From NCBI RefSeq assembly GCF_020184175.1, contig NC_065531.1:34989213-35053212 (forward strand): a stretch of DNA of 64,000 nucleotides, in the 5' to 3' direction. Positions 1-13,360 of this stretch are shown here, piece after piece. This DNA is from Aphis gossypii. Lineage: Eukaryota; Arthropoda; Insecta; Hemiptera; Aphididae. The translations under genes and the position numbers were made by a program. The notes under the pieces were generated by a model. The model did not search any database, had not been told where the DNA came from, and worked only from the letters and a program-made list of their open reading frames with translations. Positions within the stretch are counted from its first letter, which is position 1. Every line of letters begins with the position of its first letter.

Positions 1-3000
1 ATATTTGAAATATTTTGTAAAATATTTTTAGGTTCTATTATGTATTTATATATTACAAAATTCTTTGAATGGTATTTTTTTTATTATAAACAATAAATTA
101 ATAAAAATATCAAAAATTACATCATAATTATGTGTAAAAGCTGAATAAATAATATAACAAGTTACAATATGATGTTAAAAATTATGTATTTGTTGTGTTC
201 TATAAAATACAATTGTTATGGCTATAAATCATATAACAAAGGTTTTTACTTTTTTTTTTTCATAAAATACGTTGAAACTGTCAATAAATTATTTAAAAAA
301 ATAATCTATTTTTATTTATAAATAAAAATAAGCTTTTAAACTCAACATTTATTTTAAAATTCTGTTTAGTTATGATTTTAAACGTCATATTCGTTCTTTG
401 TTTATAGATTCAACCATTATTTTTACGTAACTATTATAATATATTAACTTGTATACTATATAATATTATATAAAATACAGACAATTCTCCATTTATCTAA
501 AGATATTTATTAAATAAATCATTAGATTTAATAATTTAAATGTTGATAATATAATTATAATAATAATATGTGTAATGTTTATTTATGCCTTAATAAATTA
601 AATTCGAATTTAGAATAACATTGTAAAATACCTAATATTATATTATGATACTTTGAATTTAATTTATATAAAAATATAAGTAGAGTTTATAAAGTATGTA
701 AATAATTAAATATACACATATGATGCACAACAATGAATATCACATTCCGTAAATTTTATAGGAGATATAGATTCATAATTCGAGATGTTTAGAATAATAT
801 AATTATTATTATAATGTAATAAATAATTTACAATGATGTATGTATGCATATAGTTTATTATTATATAGAATAATATATTATAATTTTATTTTTACTTTTT
901 ATATAACATTATTTTTATATTACTATTTAGGGCTGCAAAAATGTTTGAATTGTCCACTTTAATATATCTTTACTTTTTCTTGTAGAAAATTAAATCTTGT
1001 TGGTATTTTGGAGATAAAAAGTAAAAACCCAAGTTTATTTCAAAGTAGTCAGAAAAACAAAATATATTTGGAAATAAACGCGAAATTTTCGAATTATTTG
1101 GTTTTTAAAAAATTACATAAAGTTAATTTTATTCTTAAAACATTGTAAGGCATACAATCAAACCGTATAAAAAACACAATAAAAATAAAATACCTACACG
1201 AAATACATCAAAGTATTGGACCTTACTTTCTTGGATATCTTATATTATGAATATATTATATTACTAAAATATAATAAACTTAAAATATGTTTTTACTGTA
1301 TGATGATTGATGAGCCATTAATATACAATGAGGAAATAATGTATGTTAATAATATTAATATACTATATAAGTCCAGCTGCAGGTTGAATCCACGTTAAGT
1401 CCGTTTTTAATATTTTTGTTTTATTTAACATGAAAATATTCTCATATTTCTGTGTTTGTAATTAATCTGTCACTAATTAACTATATTAGATATAGACGTT
1501 TTCTAATTACTATCATATAACTTAAATAATGGAGGAAAAAATAGTTTGTAAAATATGTAAATTATATACATCTGTAACATATTTATATTTAAATAAAATA
1601 TTGCAATATTTAATATTTAACTAACAGTAGGTGTAGAATATACTAATATTGTTTTAATTATTTTTAATAATAATATTACAATATTAACAAATTTTCTTCT
1701 TAATTTATTGTTGTAATTATACTTTAAAGAAGTACTTTCAACAGTCACCAAAGTACAAACTTAGATTCAATTTTTACAATAAATCTCCCTTCAAGTTGAT
1801 GATTAGAGCATTATATTTTTAATGGAAAAAAGTAGGACAAAAAACAATATTATAAAATTAATACATATAATCTAACCTTCTCTTAAAACATAAAATAAAT
1901 AAATAAGCTGATGGTAATTTGAAATTCTCAAACTATACTTATCTAATATAAGTTCTTAATTTTTGTGATTTATAGAAGTTTTTTTTAGTTTAATTTCAAT
2001 CTTCTTAGAAATTAAATAACAATATTGAAACATAATCATGAACAATATTACTATGGTTAACTAATTTCTTATGCATTAATTTTATAAATTAAACATAAAT
2101 TATCAAAATAAGTTTTTAATTCTGTTCGCATTTTTCCGCAGTTAAAAAACAATTTTTAAACTAAAAATAAAAGGTAAAACGAATAAAATAAAATGTTTCT
2201 CTGAACTGATTGAACTCACTATTGATCTTTGTCAAAGACACATCTGTAATGTACTTAATAAATAATTTATAAAATAATGTAAACTTGAATTTTAATTTAT
2301 TTATTAAAATATAATTCATCAATAAGAGTGAAATTATTTTTTTCCTTACATTATACTGGTTCTCGGACGTGTTGGTCAACCGAATGGAAATTGTTTATGG
2401 CTATCTAGAATAATTTATAGCCACTTTTTAAAATCAAATACCCTTAAGTTACATTTTTTTTTCTTATTCTATTTGTAATTTAAACTATGGATACATGATT
2501 GTAAAAACATTTTTGTTTAAAGGCGGAAATAAAACGTTTTCTAAAATTAATATATTTGTAGCTATATATTCTATAAAATTGCCATTTAGTACTATTTATT
2601 ATTTCATACTATTATAGGTATCGTTCAATTTTAAAAAAAAACAGTTATAATATTAATATAAGCTTATGTGATGGCCAAAATTATATTTTTATCTTTAAGT
2701 TTGATAATAGTTAAATTTATTCTAATATTAAAGCTTACAATATAAAAAAGATTCTTTTATACGAAAATTTGCTATGTTACATGTATATAAGAAAAAGATA
2801 TATTTTGCATGGGTGGCGTCCTTTTAATCATTGACTTAAAATATATTTTTTCACTAGTACACAAATAATTATATTATGTATTAATATCATTATAAACAAT
2901 CTATTAATCGTATTAAGTTTCATACTTTCAATATAATTTTCTTATTCTATCCGATATTATTTAATACACAGTTAAATATATAATATATATTTATATTTAC

Positions 3001-4230
3001 AACCAACAAGTTGATTTTAAATTTACAACAATCGATTTCTCTAGAAATTGGACTATTGTAATACTAGAAAAAAATAAGTACAATATGGTTTTCCATTGCT
3101 TTCTCACTCAGCCACACCGTCCGTCGACCGTCGATCTATATTCATATATATATAAATTGAATATAGAATTCAGAATACTGTATTCGGAATACTACCCAAG
3201 TATGTATATATATATATATATATTTTAAAAACCATTATGGATTTCAACACATATTATTTAATACCGTAATAAACTGTTTATATTTGCTGAGAAGGTTTTT
3301 AATTATATAAATAAAAGAGGTGTATAATGTATATATACGGCGATAATACGGGTAAGTTACTAATCCGGTTAGGCTACAAAATGATGTGCTGCTAGTGCGA
3401 CATATAATGGATAAGTTGTTGAATGGTATTAAATTTGTAATTATCGTTTGTGAAAAACGATTTTATTTTCATCATCATTCATAGGACAAAAAAGTTAAAT
3501 CCAAACATGGAATATTTCAAACCTAATAAGTTTTTTTTTATTATATGTATTTTTGGTTTAAAATATTCTTCAAATACATTTGTTTTGAGAAAAATAAATA
3601 CGTATACAAATACATATTTTAAATTCAACGTTCAGAATACTGTTATATTTTATTTAGTTTAGTTTTAAAACACATTTCATATTAATAGATATAATATTTA
3701 ACTTAATGTTTTTCAAAAAAATTCTTTTCGGACATTTAATTAAGTAGTTGTATTTATTTATTGCATATTATAATGCATAACATACACGAAAAAAAGAAAA
3801 GATATCAAAAATAGTAATTTAAAAGTTACATTTTTTATGGCTTTGTTGGTGGTTAAAAATTTAAATTTGTGTAAAATGATGTTGATTTTATCAGTCAATA
3901 GGTTTGATAGTTTAATATAAATAATTTACTTTTTACTGATAAATATATTTACATCAAACATTTTTTACCTTTTAAATTAAATATTTAATCTATTTACTAT
4001 AGTAAAAAAGTTTAATCACACAAGTATTATAAGAAATCGATTAGAGACAAAAATACGCTCCATTCTAAAATCAATAGCCTTTATCCATCCACTTTGAACT
4101 TTAAAATGTAGTATTTCGATCAAAATATACTTATGTTGTTTATGCAAATGGTGTGTTAAAATAATTTAAAAAATCCTTTGATTTTTGTATATTTTGTTCC
4201 TGAATTTTTTAGTTACACAACTTTTTTTTA
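1..4230. other. AT-rich non-coding tract
   Basis: No credible gene is visible. Open frames here are short, AT-driven and rich in Lys, Asn, Ile and Phe. The stretch holds many A/T homopolymers and a TA microsatellite at about 3205-3224. There is a slightly GC-richer spot near 3105-3140 and a lone donor-like GGGTAAGT near 3352 without coding support. It lies on the intron side of the minus-strand receptor exon at 53919-54063, so it is probably intronic. Confidence 0.7.
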
Positions 4231-4239
4231 TACAAATAA

Positions 4240-4830
4240 ACTAGATGCCTGTTTCCTTTCGAATCGTTTTCTTGTATAAAAAGATCATTGTCAAAGGAGG
4301 GCGAACCATTTTGAAAAAGAAAAAACAAGCAGCAAACAACGGGAAAAAATTCGTGTATAATACACAGAAAACATAAAAGGACGATGCGGAGAAAATGTCG
4401 CTACATAGACTCCGGGAAAGAGGACTTGGCGCCACATCTAGCGTTGCCGACGACTTATCAAATAAATGTTATACCGAATCACCCGGCGTTATTAGCGGAT
4501 TCCGCCCTCTAGTCGAACGACGACGTTTTTACGATGCCTGACTATCTTTCATTCATTGGGAACTGTCGCAAAATAATGTTTTTGTGGCTTTTCGTCTGCC
4601 CAGACAATAAACACGAAGAGAAATATTTCCGAAAAAGCCCATTATTATTATTATTAACCTTGGTTACAAACTACGAAATTACAGTGTTACATTCCGATCG
4701 TTTTAAAAATGAATAATAATGTAGCCGGTGCAATAGTTTATTCATTCAAACCACAAATAATAAATAATATATTGTCTGTTTTATTATGATCTCTGGTAAT
4801 CAATACCTCTAAATATAAGTAAGTAAACGA
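4240..4830 (+). other. GC-elevated island, possible exon or regulatory element
   Basis: Base composition rises clearly against the AT-rich background, with many CG dinucleotides between about 4380 and 4540. The island holds a 48-codon plus-strand open frame (4395-4541), an overlapping second frame starting at 4534, and a consensus-like donor GTAAGT at 4819-4824. It could be the first exon of a plus-strand nested gene, the exon of a noncoding RNA, or a conserved enhancer in a long intron. The sequence alone does not decide. Confidence 0.4.
4395..4541 (+). CDS. Hypothetical small ORF, 48 residues
   Basis: A complete ATG-to-TGA frame too short for usual gene finders. The product starts MSLHRLRERGLG, continues with a serine/aspartate-containing middle and ends in the basic stretch VERRRFYDA. 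Codons are far more GC-rich than nearby sequence (GGC, GCC, GAC, CGC, GTC), which is unlike chance AT-rich frames. The ATG has A at -3, and an in-frame TAA lies seven codons upstream (4374-4376), so translation would start here if the frame is used. There is no signal peptide, membrane segment or family I recognise. No splice donor falls inside the frame; one lies 278 bases after the stop. It may be a real micropeptide or an accident of a GC-rich regulatory island. Confidence 0.3.
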   Translation: MSLHRLRERGLGATSSVADDLSNKCYTESPGVISGFRPLVERRRFYDA

Positions 4831-7504
4831 TATAATAATAATGTAAAAACAACTTAATTTTATTTACACATATCGACGTATCAAACTTGTATCTTGATAG
4901 ATAAACTATACTACCTTTATTGTATAACGTGTTATCTATAAAAGGGTCATCGTGTTAAATGGATAAAGTTTAGTTTTAGATACAAATTTAACATACATTA
5001 GCACATGTGTCATATAGTGTACATTTTAACGTCAAACGATAACATATATGTTTTAATACAGCTAAAACAAATTGCGACATGTATTTGGTTTACGTGTTTA
5101 ATAATTGGATTATAGACTATAATATAAAATACAAATACAATTCATAAGATATAATTTAATTTAAATAAAAATCATATAAATTTTCTTATGTTAAAAACCC
5201 CAGTATGTTCTAAGATTCTTAACTGTGAAAAAATCATTCAATCTAAAATATGCATTTGGTGGAAAACTTTATTTTTTAAATAAATAGCCACTTATGACTT
5301 ATTTATTTTTTATTATTTTATCTGATCATATAGTGTAATTCAACATCTTCGCCTTTTAATAATAATAAAATATTTTCAATCATTCTTTTGATACTTTATA
5401 AAAAGACAACCTTTTATTCATGTAAGTTATGTATTGTATAGAAAATATACATTTATTTATAAAATATATGTAAATAATAAAAATATAAATATAAATACAT
5501 AGGTACTCTATAAATATTGTCTTAGTTTTATGATTGGAACGTGTAAGTTTTTTTTTAAAAAATTATTCTTTATAGGGCATATTAATTGATTTATAAAAAT
5601 ATATTAAATATCTAAATTGTATAATTTAATAGATGAAATATAAACAAAATATATTTAAATATAGTGTAGGTATAGGCTTTCATAAATATACATAATTAAA
5701 AATATAACCTCTTTTTGATGAGTGACAAATTGTATTATTGAACCAGTTTAATAGTATAATTTGTATGCAGAAATTATTAAGTAAATATAATATTATTTTA
5801 CATTTATAACCTGTTTTTATTAAAAAAATAATGTCATATTTATTTTAATTAAACTAAAAGCATTTTACATTGACAAATATGTGAACTGAAAAATAGAACG
5901 GCGTATCATTCAATTAATGTTTGATATTTTAAATAATCTTTTTCATACTGAACTTTCTTTAAGATAACATTTTATAATAATGACTAAGCATATTTAAAAC
6001 AGTTAAACATGATACTTTTACTAAATAAGTGTATACCCTTGACAATGTAATTTTAAAAAATGGTTAAATACATTTGTATAATATGAAATTTCATATTGAT
6101 AATGTTGTAAAATAAACAAAATAACTTCAAATGAATTCAAATGACTGAAGACGTATTTTTATTATCGAAAAAATAAGTTGTTACCTATTTTAAATTCAAG
6201 TTTAAAGTAATATTAAAAACGAGGAAGTAAATGATTATGAAATGATGAGTTTTTAATTTTTTTATAAATAGTAATATTTCTATAAAGAATATTCTTTTTT
6301 CGTTTGAAACTTGACCAAATTTACATACAGTGTAAACATTTAAAAGTTCAAATAAGTATGAATTCAAGTTTTTCTGAAAAAAAACTTTCAAAGGGAAAAA
6401 CTGTTTCAATATACTTAAAAAAATTGTATAATGTAGGTTTAATAATTTAAATAATTAAATTACACAATTTGTATTATTGCTAAGCAAAATATAACACAAG
6501 AATAAATTATTAATAGTCATAAATAATATACTAAGCAGAGAGGCCTAATAATACTATAAATATGTTACATTTTTAACAGAGGTTATTTTTTTAGCTATAT
6601 CAAATGTACGAGTATTTAGAAATATTACATTATATAGAAGTACAAAATACACAAACTATTATATTCAACGTTTAAGTACTATACCATACATGTAAGAAAA
6701 GCTAAATATTTCAAATACTGAATAATTTTTATTTTTATGGCTTTATAAGTTACCGACAATTTAATTATTAATTCTTAATACATTAAACTATCAATAATTA
6801 TCATTACTTCAAATTTAATACATTCATTACTTAATAACGTGATATACGCTGATTCCACACAGTAGACGGATAACAATATATAATAATTTTCAAAGAAAAA
6901 TAATAAACTATAAACACTTAAAGTCGAAAGAAAATAGATAATTCAAGAAAAAGCTAATATTAGAAACAGTTTAATTTGATTTGTAAAAGATTCCATTTTA
7001 TATCAACTAACAAGGCTCATTTGAATAATAGGTGTTTATCATGCAATCTAAATGTAAGTCATATAAAGCGTTAATTTCAAGCTCATGGTAACCAAAGTTC
7101 AGAGAAACCTTTAGAGTGTAGATCCTTTTATTTATTGGAAATATTATAGCGTTATTAAAAAATGTCTATTATAACACATTTAAACATGATATAATTAGTT
7201 TTCGTAAATTATACACAATTGTAATCCTATTTATTAGTAGGATAGTTTGACTAATAACTTTTTAATTTTTTTTTCAAGTTAATTTTATTTCTTTTGACAG
7301 TGTTTCTATATTGGAATTATAATACTAATAAAGCAATGGATGTAAGTGCAACGATGCGACATAATTATGAAAGTAAAAATCAAACACGCATTTTTTGTAA
7401 TCATATAACCTATACAATGGTAATGCAATAATTATATTATAATTATATCTCGTCCCATAGGTGTTCACAGGACTTTTTCCAGTGGGAACAAGCTTTAATA
7501 GTTA
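4831..7504. other. AT-rich non-coding tract
   Basis: Nothing supportable as a gene, RNA gene or recognisable transposon. The only long frame (6185-6409, minus) is a low-complexity Phe/Leu/Asn-rich translation of AT-rich DNA. Confidence 0.7.
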
Positions 7505-7514
7505 TATAAAATAA
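7505..7514 (+). repeat. LINE target-site duplication, left copy
   Basis: TATAAAATAA (11 bases if the preceding A is counted) lies directly before the truncated 5' end of the jockey-like element. It is repeated exactly at 8250-8259 directly after the element's terminal poly-A. Such a pair is the expected footprint of target-primed reverse transcription. The region is AT-rich, so chance is not negligible, but placement at both element boundaries is exact. Confidence 0.7.
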
Positions 7515-8036
7515 ATGGGTGCTCCAATCCCATCCTCTGCTTCAGTTAAATACCTTGGTCTTACTTTAGACAAACGATTAACTTGGGCCCATCATATTAG
7601 AGAAAAAAGACTATCACTGAACAACCGCTTTCGTATGCTCAAACCTCTAGTCTCTAATAAACACACCTCCCTTCATGTCAAACTCCTCATCTACAAAACA
7701 CTACTGAAACCAATCTGGACGTACGGGATACAGCTATGGGGAAGTGCAAAAAAGACAAATTTAAATAAAATTCAATGTTTTCAAAACATTGCGATAAGAA
7801 AGTTAATAAATGATCCCACATACATATCTAACCATACTCTCCATACAGACCTAAAATTAAAAACTATCCACGAGGAAGCCAAACACTTTTACAAAAGATT
7901 CCACAACCGTCTTTCCTCCCACTCAAATCCTTTAATTAAAAACCTTTCCTCCCTCTCAATCCCTGGCAATCCTCCTAGGCGACTAAAACGTAAATGGTGC
8001 AGAGACCTGTTACAAAATTTTAATTTAGAAATTTAA
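7515..8036 (+). pseudogene. Jockey-type reverse transcriptase, C-terminal fragment
   Basis: A 173-residue uninterrupted frame matching the region after the catalytic palm of jockey-clade non-LTR reverse transcriptases. Diagnostic stretches are VKYLGLTLDKRLTW (residues 11-24) and KPIWTYGIQLWG (65-76), followed by the IQCFQNIAIRKL segment (86-97) and a basic tail with PPRRLKRKW (153-161). The full protein is several times longer and has an endonuclease plus an F/YxDD palm motif; none of that is present. The ATG at 7515 falls exactly at the truncation point and is a chance start, not a native one. There is no frameshift or internal stop in what remains. The fragment cannot move by itself. Its strand is opposite to the probable host receptor gene. 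Confidence 0.85.
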
Positions 8037-8045
8037 ATTTAAATT

Positions 8046-8077
<32 letters not shown>

Positions 8078-8249
8078 CAACTAAAAAATTAAAAAATCAA
8101 CATTAAAGTGTCATCATTGGGTGGCTTCTTTATTCACTTTTTGTTTGTACACTCATGTTTTTTGTACCTTTATCATATATACTTATTGTGTCATTTGATA
8201 TAGATCGTATATTTCAACTTAAAATAAAAAAAAAAAAAAAAAAAAAAAA
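7515..8249 (+). mobile_element. 5'-truncated jockey-type LINE insertion
   Basis: A 735-base non-LTR retrotransposon 3' fragment. It contains the C-terminal end of the reverse transcriptase ORF (7515-8036), an A-rich linker with repeated AATTTA units and a poly-A run (about 8049-8077), a 3' UTR of about 145 bases, and a terminal poly-A tail ending at 8249. Exact 10-11 base target-site duplications flank it (7505-7514 and 8250-8259). The endonuclease and catalytic reverse transcriptase parts are missing, the usual result of incomplete reverse transcription. The open frame, intact tail and perfect duplication suggest a fairly recent insertion. The internal A-run is unusual for one insertion and may belong to the family's 3' UTR. 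Confidence 0.85.
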
Positions 8250-8259
8250 TATAAAATAA
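8250..8259 (+). repeat. LINE target-site duplication, right copy
   Basis: Exact TATAAAATAA copy directly following the terminal poly-A of the jockey-like element. It pairs with 7505-7514. Confidence 0.7.
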
Positions 8260-8625
8260 TTGAAAAAATATGTAGCTATATCTTGTATAGTTTTAAAAAT
8301 TTGGAATTTACCAAATTAATTTAATTTTACCATGTTTCATCTTTTTCTTTCCATTTCACGATCCTATATGTGAACGAGAGTTCACTTCGAGTTCAACTGA
8401 ATAATATTGTTGATCGCTTCATTTTTTACTAAAAATCTATTGATGGGGTACTTTTTATTTATACTTTTGGATGATCTATGATGTGTAAACAATATAAAAT
8501 GAATACATGTAAATATATATATAATTTTTTTTGAGGTTTAACTTCAAAAACTATGGCTACGAGTTGTTGATTTATTAATTGTTTTACATTAGTTTGGTGG
8601 AACACGTGTTTTTTTTTGTATGCAG

Positions 8626-8779
8626 GGCACGGTTTCGTCGCTAAGAACTCGGATGGCCATCCATACGGAAGCTAGTAACGTCGAACAGTGCTTAACCACA
8701 ACACTAATTAGTGACTACAGTCAAACTATGCTCCTATTGCTCCAGCAATATTCTGTGCATAGTAGGTTGTCCTCAACTA
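8626..8779 (+). other. Candidate exon with acceptor and donor (plus strand)
   Basis: A GC-elevated block starts right after a textbook acceptor (a run of T, then GTATGCAG, ending at 8625) and ends before a GTATGT donor at 8780. Two frames look coding. One stays open for the whole block, starting GTVSSLRTRMAIHTEA and running to a stop just past the donor. Another reads HGFVAKNSDGHPYGS and then stops at a TAG, as a terminal exon might. I cannot choose between them. The block also has a perfect 12-base palindrome (8702-8713) and a compound hairpin (8726-8762), so a noncoding RNA exon is an alternative. No family is recognised. A decayed transposon piece is also possible. Confidence 0.35.
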
Positions 8780-11700
8780 GTATGTATTGATGTCAGTTTA
8801 CTCATCGTGTAATAGCAAAAGCTGATGCGTTAATAAATAGTTAACCTATATACTTGAGAATATGATGGTGCACGTTATACCAGTAAATTATATAAAATTG
8901 ATCGCTACATATTTAATCTTTAGCCTATTTCTTCAAAATATATTCTATACACTCCGGCAAATGTACTTATATCAGTAGGCAAATTAGTTAAAGATATATA
9001 GATTTATTCAATACTACCTTGGATAATTTATCAAATTTTTTATCTTATTAACTTTTCTCTTTTTTTCTTTTCCAATTTATATATATCTATTATCTATATA
9101 TATATATATTAATTTGTATTCTGTTTTATTTATGTCTATTTTTATGATACTTATCATTTAATATTATGATAGTTTTGTATGTTTAAGTTCACATTGTGTA
9201 TGTAATATTAATAAACTAATATTTATTTTAATTTTAAGAAAATATATTTTGTCACATGCATATAATATAGACAATACACATGCATACTGTTATTACTCAT
9301 TATATTATATTAAAACTAGAATTTATTTCTGTAAATAAAGATATTATTATTATTGGTGATAATTATATGAATTTTATTATGAGTAAATATAAAATAAGAA
9401 TACTGATAACCCACGAGTTAAGAAAACAGCATTCAATATTCATTATAATAATAATTATGTTATACTAAATAAGTACAGTATTTAATACATTATAGGTTTA
9501 TTAATAAATAAACATTAAATTAGATACTTTGATATTCAATTATACATGTCTAACGTAATTACATAATAAAAATAAAAATAAAATAAAATACATTTGTTTT
9601 TGTAAAATAAATATAACCAAAGTTCAATTTTCGAGGATATTTTTAAAATATATTCACCTAATAATATTATATTAATATTATCATTAAAAATCAGAATATT
9701 TACTAAAATAATATACCTACTTGAACTTAAAATAATTTTAGTTTTTTTTATTTCACGAAAATAAACATATTTGATTTGATCACAAAGTATGATTATTTGT
9801 CTTTGTTTAATATTTAGTTTAAATAAGTAGTAAACTTTGTAATTGGTCTAGGACATCTATATGATGTATGAAAGTTTTGAGTTAAAAATATCTGATGTAT
9901 TGCTTTTTGTGTTCAACAGTATAAATCAATGTAAATGGAAGTTCCTTTCTGTACAAACTTAATGATAGTCTTATTATTAACAATGCACTCCATACGTCAC
10001 TGTTCCATATATCTCAGAAAACGTATAATGAAGTTACAAACAAACAATAAATATTCAGCTAATTAGTAGTTGAATTGTCACTTAAGATCATACGAACTCA
10101 TTCCGATTTACGAGTACACCCATTGACATCCAATTATAATATAACAAGTTTATACCGAAATAATTTGAATTAGTACTTTAGACGAGAAATTAATGATATT
10201 TTAACGAATTTTTTTATCATAATAAAAAAATATCCAGAGCAATACAAAATATATTACAAATTTAAAAGTATCAATAATTATTTATTTATTTGTATTTAAA
10301 AATATATTAGTAGTTTTAATTTAACTCTTTTAACTATAAAATATAAAATTAGATTTTAATTCTAAATCAGAAAACCACATAATCGAATATTATAGTCATT
10401 AATCTTAATCAAACAAATTAAAAATGAACACAGTATAAAAACATTTTTGAAGGTATAAATATTTTTGAATAAGGTCTGGTTAAAATACATTTTATGGTTA
10501 AAACTTGTAGTTAATTGTATATAAAATTCAATGGACTGTAATAAATATAAACATTATCTTTACCTTTTCTATACAAACATTTATATATTATTTTCTGACG
10601 ACAGATGTTAATAAAATATTATAGTAATTAATTAAGTTTAAAATAGTAAAATTAAATGTGGTTTTAAAAAAAGGTAGTATTGTATTAAATATTAGTATTA
10701 TTTTTTTTTTAAATTTATACACAACCAATATTTTAACACTTGGTGTTTGGGAACAAAATTAAAAAAATATAAATATTTGAAATAGTTGATATAATTCTAT
10801 TATAGACATATTACTCGTAAGTAAATTATATTTGTTTTAATTTAGTATTATAAAAATCTTGTAATTTATTGTTTATATTTAATTTAAAAAAAATAATTTA
10901 AGTACCTATAGAAAATATATTCTTCACTAATCATATTTTCACAGTAGAATCATGAAAATTAACACAAAATAAAGATATTTATAATAATTTTGATCACCTT
11001 TCTAAAATTATGATTATAATTCTTACTAAATTATTTTTTTTATTTTAATAACTAGACTCATGTATTTATATAATTAAATTAATTATTTCTCTTTCCATTA
11101 AGTTAATAATTATTCTATGACGAGATTTGTTTTCACGATTAATATTAATGTTGTTTTGCTACGATGGAATTAAGTTATACACTTACATCGTTTTAATAAT
11201 TTATCGATTCATTAATGACTTACATGCGTCGTTTTTAAAAACTTTTAAACAGTTGATAAAAAAAAACTTAACAGCGAAGAAAATTTGTTTTCACAACATT
11301 CATATAATGATTGTAACAAATTATATTCATAAAAAAGAAACTCTTACAAATTAAAAATATATAAAAAAAATTGTATTACCTACTGAAGTGTTTGTTTAAT
11401 TACATAATAATCTTTATTAATCACACATTTCAATTGATTAATTCAGTGTATTGTTCAAGTATACTATATTATTTTTTTTCTCCTGATACAGTATTTACTA
11501 TTAATACATTTTCAAATTTATATACAGTGATTTTTGAATTGTCTTACAATCGCTTTTATTTGAAATAAATTGTCTAACCCCTCGGTAGCCAATAATAAAT
11601 ACATGTTAAAGTATAATGTTCTATTATGTATCATAGGATACGACAGATTATGGTGGTTATTTAAAATATGATACTTTAGTGTTAATTTTTTTTGTTTTGT

Positions 11701-13357
11701 TTTTATTACGATTCTTAAAAATTATTGTTGATTGAATTACGACGATTCATCTGTTTAGCTATTGTTCTTTACACGCCTCACCCAATCGAATAACTATGCA
11801 GCATAACGACCAAAAAATGTTCAGTTGTTGTGAGGGTGCATACGGTGTTGAGTCGGTAGTGTGATGGTAGGGGAAGGGACGGGTTGAAAAAAGGTTTTCG
11901 CTACTTTGCGAAATAACAGAAATGACACAGTAAATGTATTTGGTTCGGTGTAGTCGTACTACAAATAGTGAAACGATTTGCCCTGGAAGAAATGTGAACA
12001 AAAGTTTATACCAAATCACTAACAAACTTCTGTGAATACTGTATGTAGAAGTTTTCTTCGTCAATTTTTATGGGTATTTCAATATTTTCAAAAACTCCTT
12101 GTTACAATAATGAGCTTTGATTTTCGTTGGCTTTATTTGATAAACGAGTTGAGTTTATACCCACTTTACTGCGTGACAATTGATTGTAATAGCAACGAAT
12201 AATGTTATTATATATTATACTTAATATTATTACAATAACTCTTGTAGGTATTCAATATATTTGTATTTCATTTCAATTTTCACAAATATTATGAATGTGA
12301 CTGAGTTTTTGAAAGCTTAATATTACCTATATTATAGATATTACTATTTATTTAAATAAAGTTAATATTATACTCGATACAATATAAATAATGAATAAGG
12401 CTCATATTAAATAGGGTAAATTGAAATTAAAAAGATTTAATTTGTTTCTGTAATAGCCAACACAATACATTTAGATAAAAATCAATAATATGTATAATGT
12501 GGACCAATTAAATTATAAATGGAATATATAATATTGAACTTATATGTAGACTGGTAAAAAATAAGGGGGTATAATAGTATAAGAACTTTCAAATCATTGT
12601 CAGAAATAAATAATTGTTACGTTACAGTATCATTTAAACAAAAATTAATTTAATTTGTTTTTGTTAATTTAATTTAGTTGTAAACTACAGAGAAAACCAA
12701 CCCCAGAAAATGTACAAGCATCATATGAATTATAATAAACATAAAAAATAAAAATGCGAAGAAGAAGAAAGTAGAACTGATGGGACGCAATATGACTGAA
12801 GGATACACTGTAAATTATAACAGTTAATAAATCAAACATAATATATGTATATTAATCACATACATGATATTCATTGTTGATCTCATATACAACAAATAAT
12901 ATCTATATTATTACGTGAAACTATTGTAATTTAAAAAAAAATCACTTATACATGTATTACCTATACTCATACAATTTACATTTCACCGTGTTTGTATAAT
13001 ACATCTATAGAATAACAAAACGTATATTATGAACAATGTCTTTTGAAATGATTAACAGAATTTTAATTTTTGAGAGAGTTTATTTCTTTCTTACTGTTCG
13101 AGAGTTATTCACTTACCGCGTACGGTTTAGGTTGTTGACGGTGATAAAGAAAATAAGATCATATTATAATATGATATGGACGTACTACTCTAATATGGCG
13201 TCATAAGAGTAGATGTATGAGTATACTTAACTATGTAACATTGACTGTAAGAGTAGATAGAAGGAAGAAAAATATAATATCGTCTGAAGTTGTGTATTTA
13301 AAACTCTACCATGAGCGAGAGCGAGTAAATTAATTTAAGAAATATGTCAAAAATGAA
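8780..13357. other. AT-rich non-coding tract
   Basis: No gene supported. Contents are short AT-rich chance frames, TA runs near 9095-9112 and homopolymers. A perfect 18-base AT-rich palindrome lies at 13158-13175. A minus-strand GTAAGTG donor-like site near 13113 has no convincing upstream exon. The open frame at 11759-12064 (minus) has no ATG. Confidence 0.65.
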
Positions 13358-13360
13358 TCT

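Noticed and set aside
11759..12064. 101-residue minus-strand frame
   Set aside because: It starts at TTG and has no internal Met, splice pair or recognisable motif.
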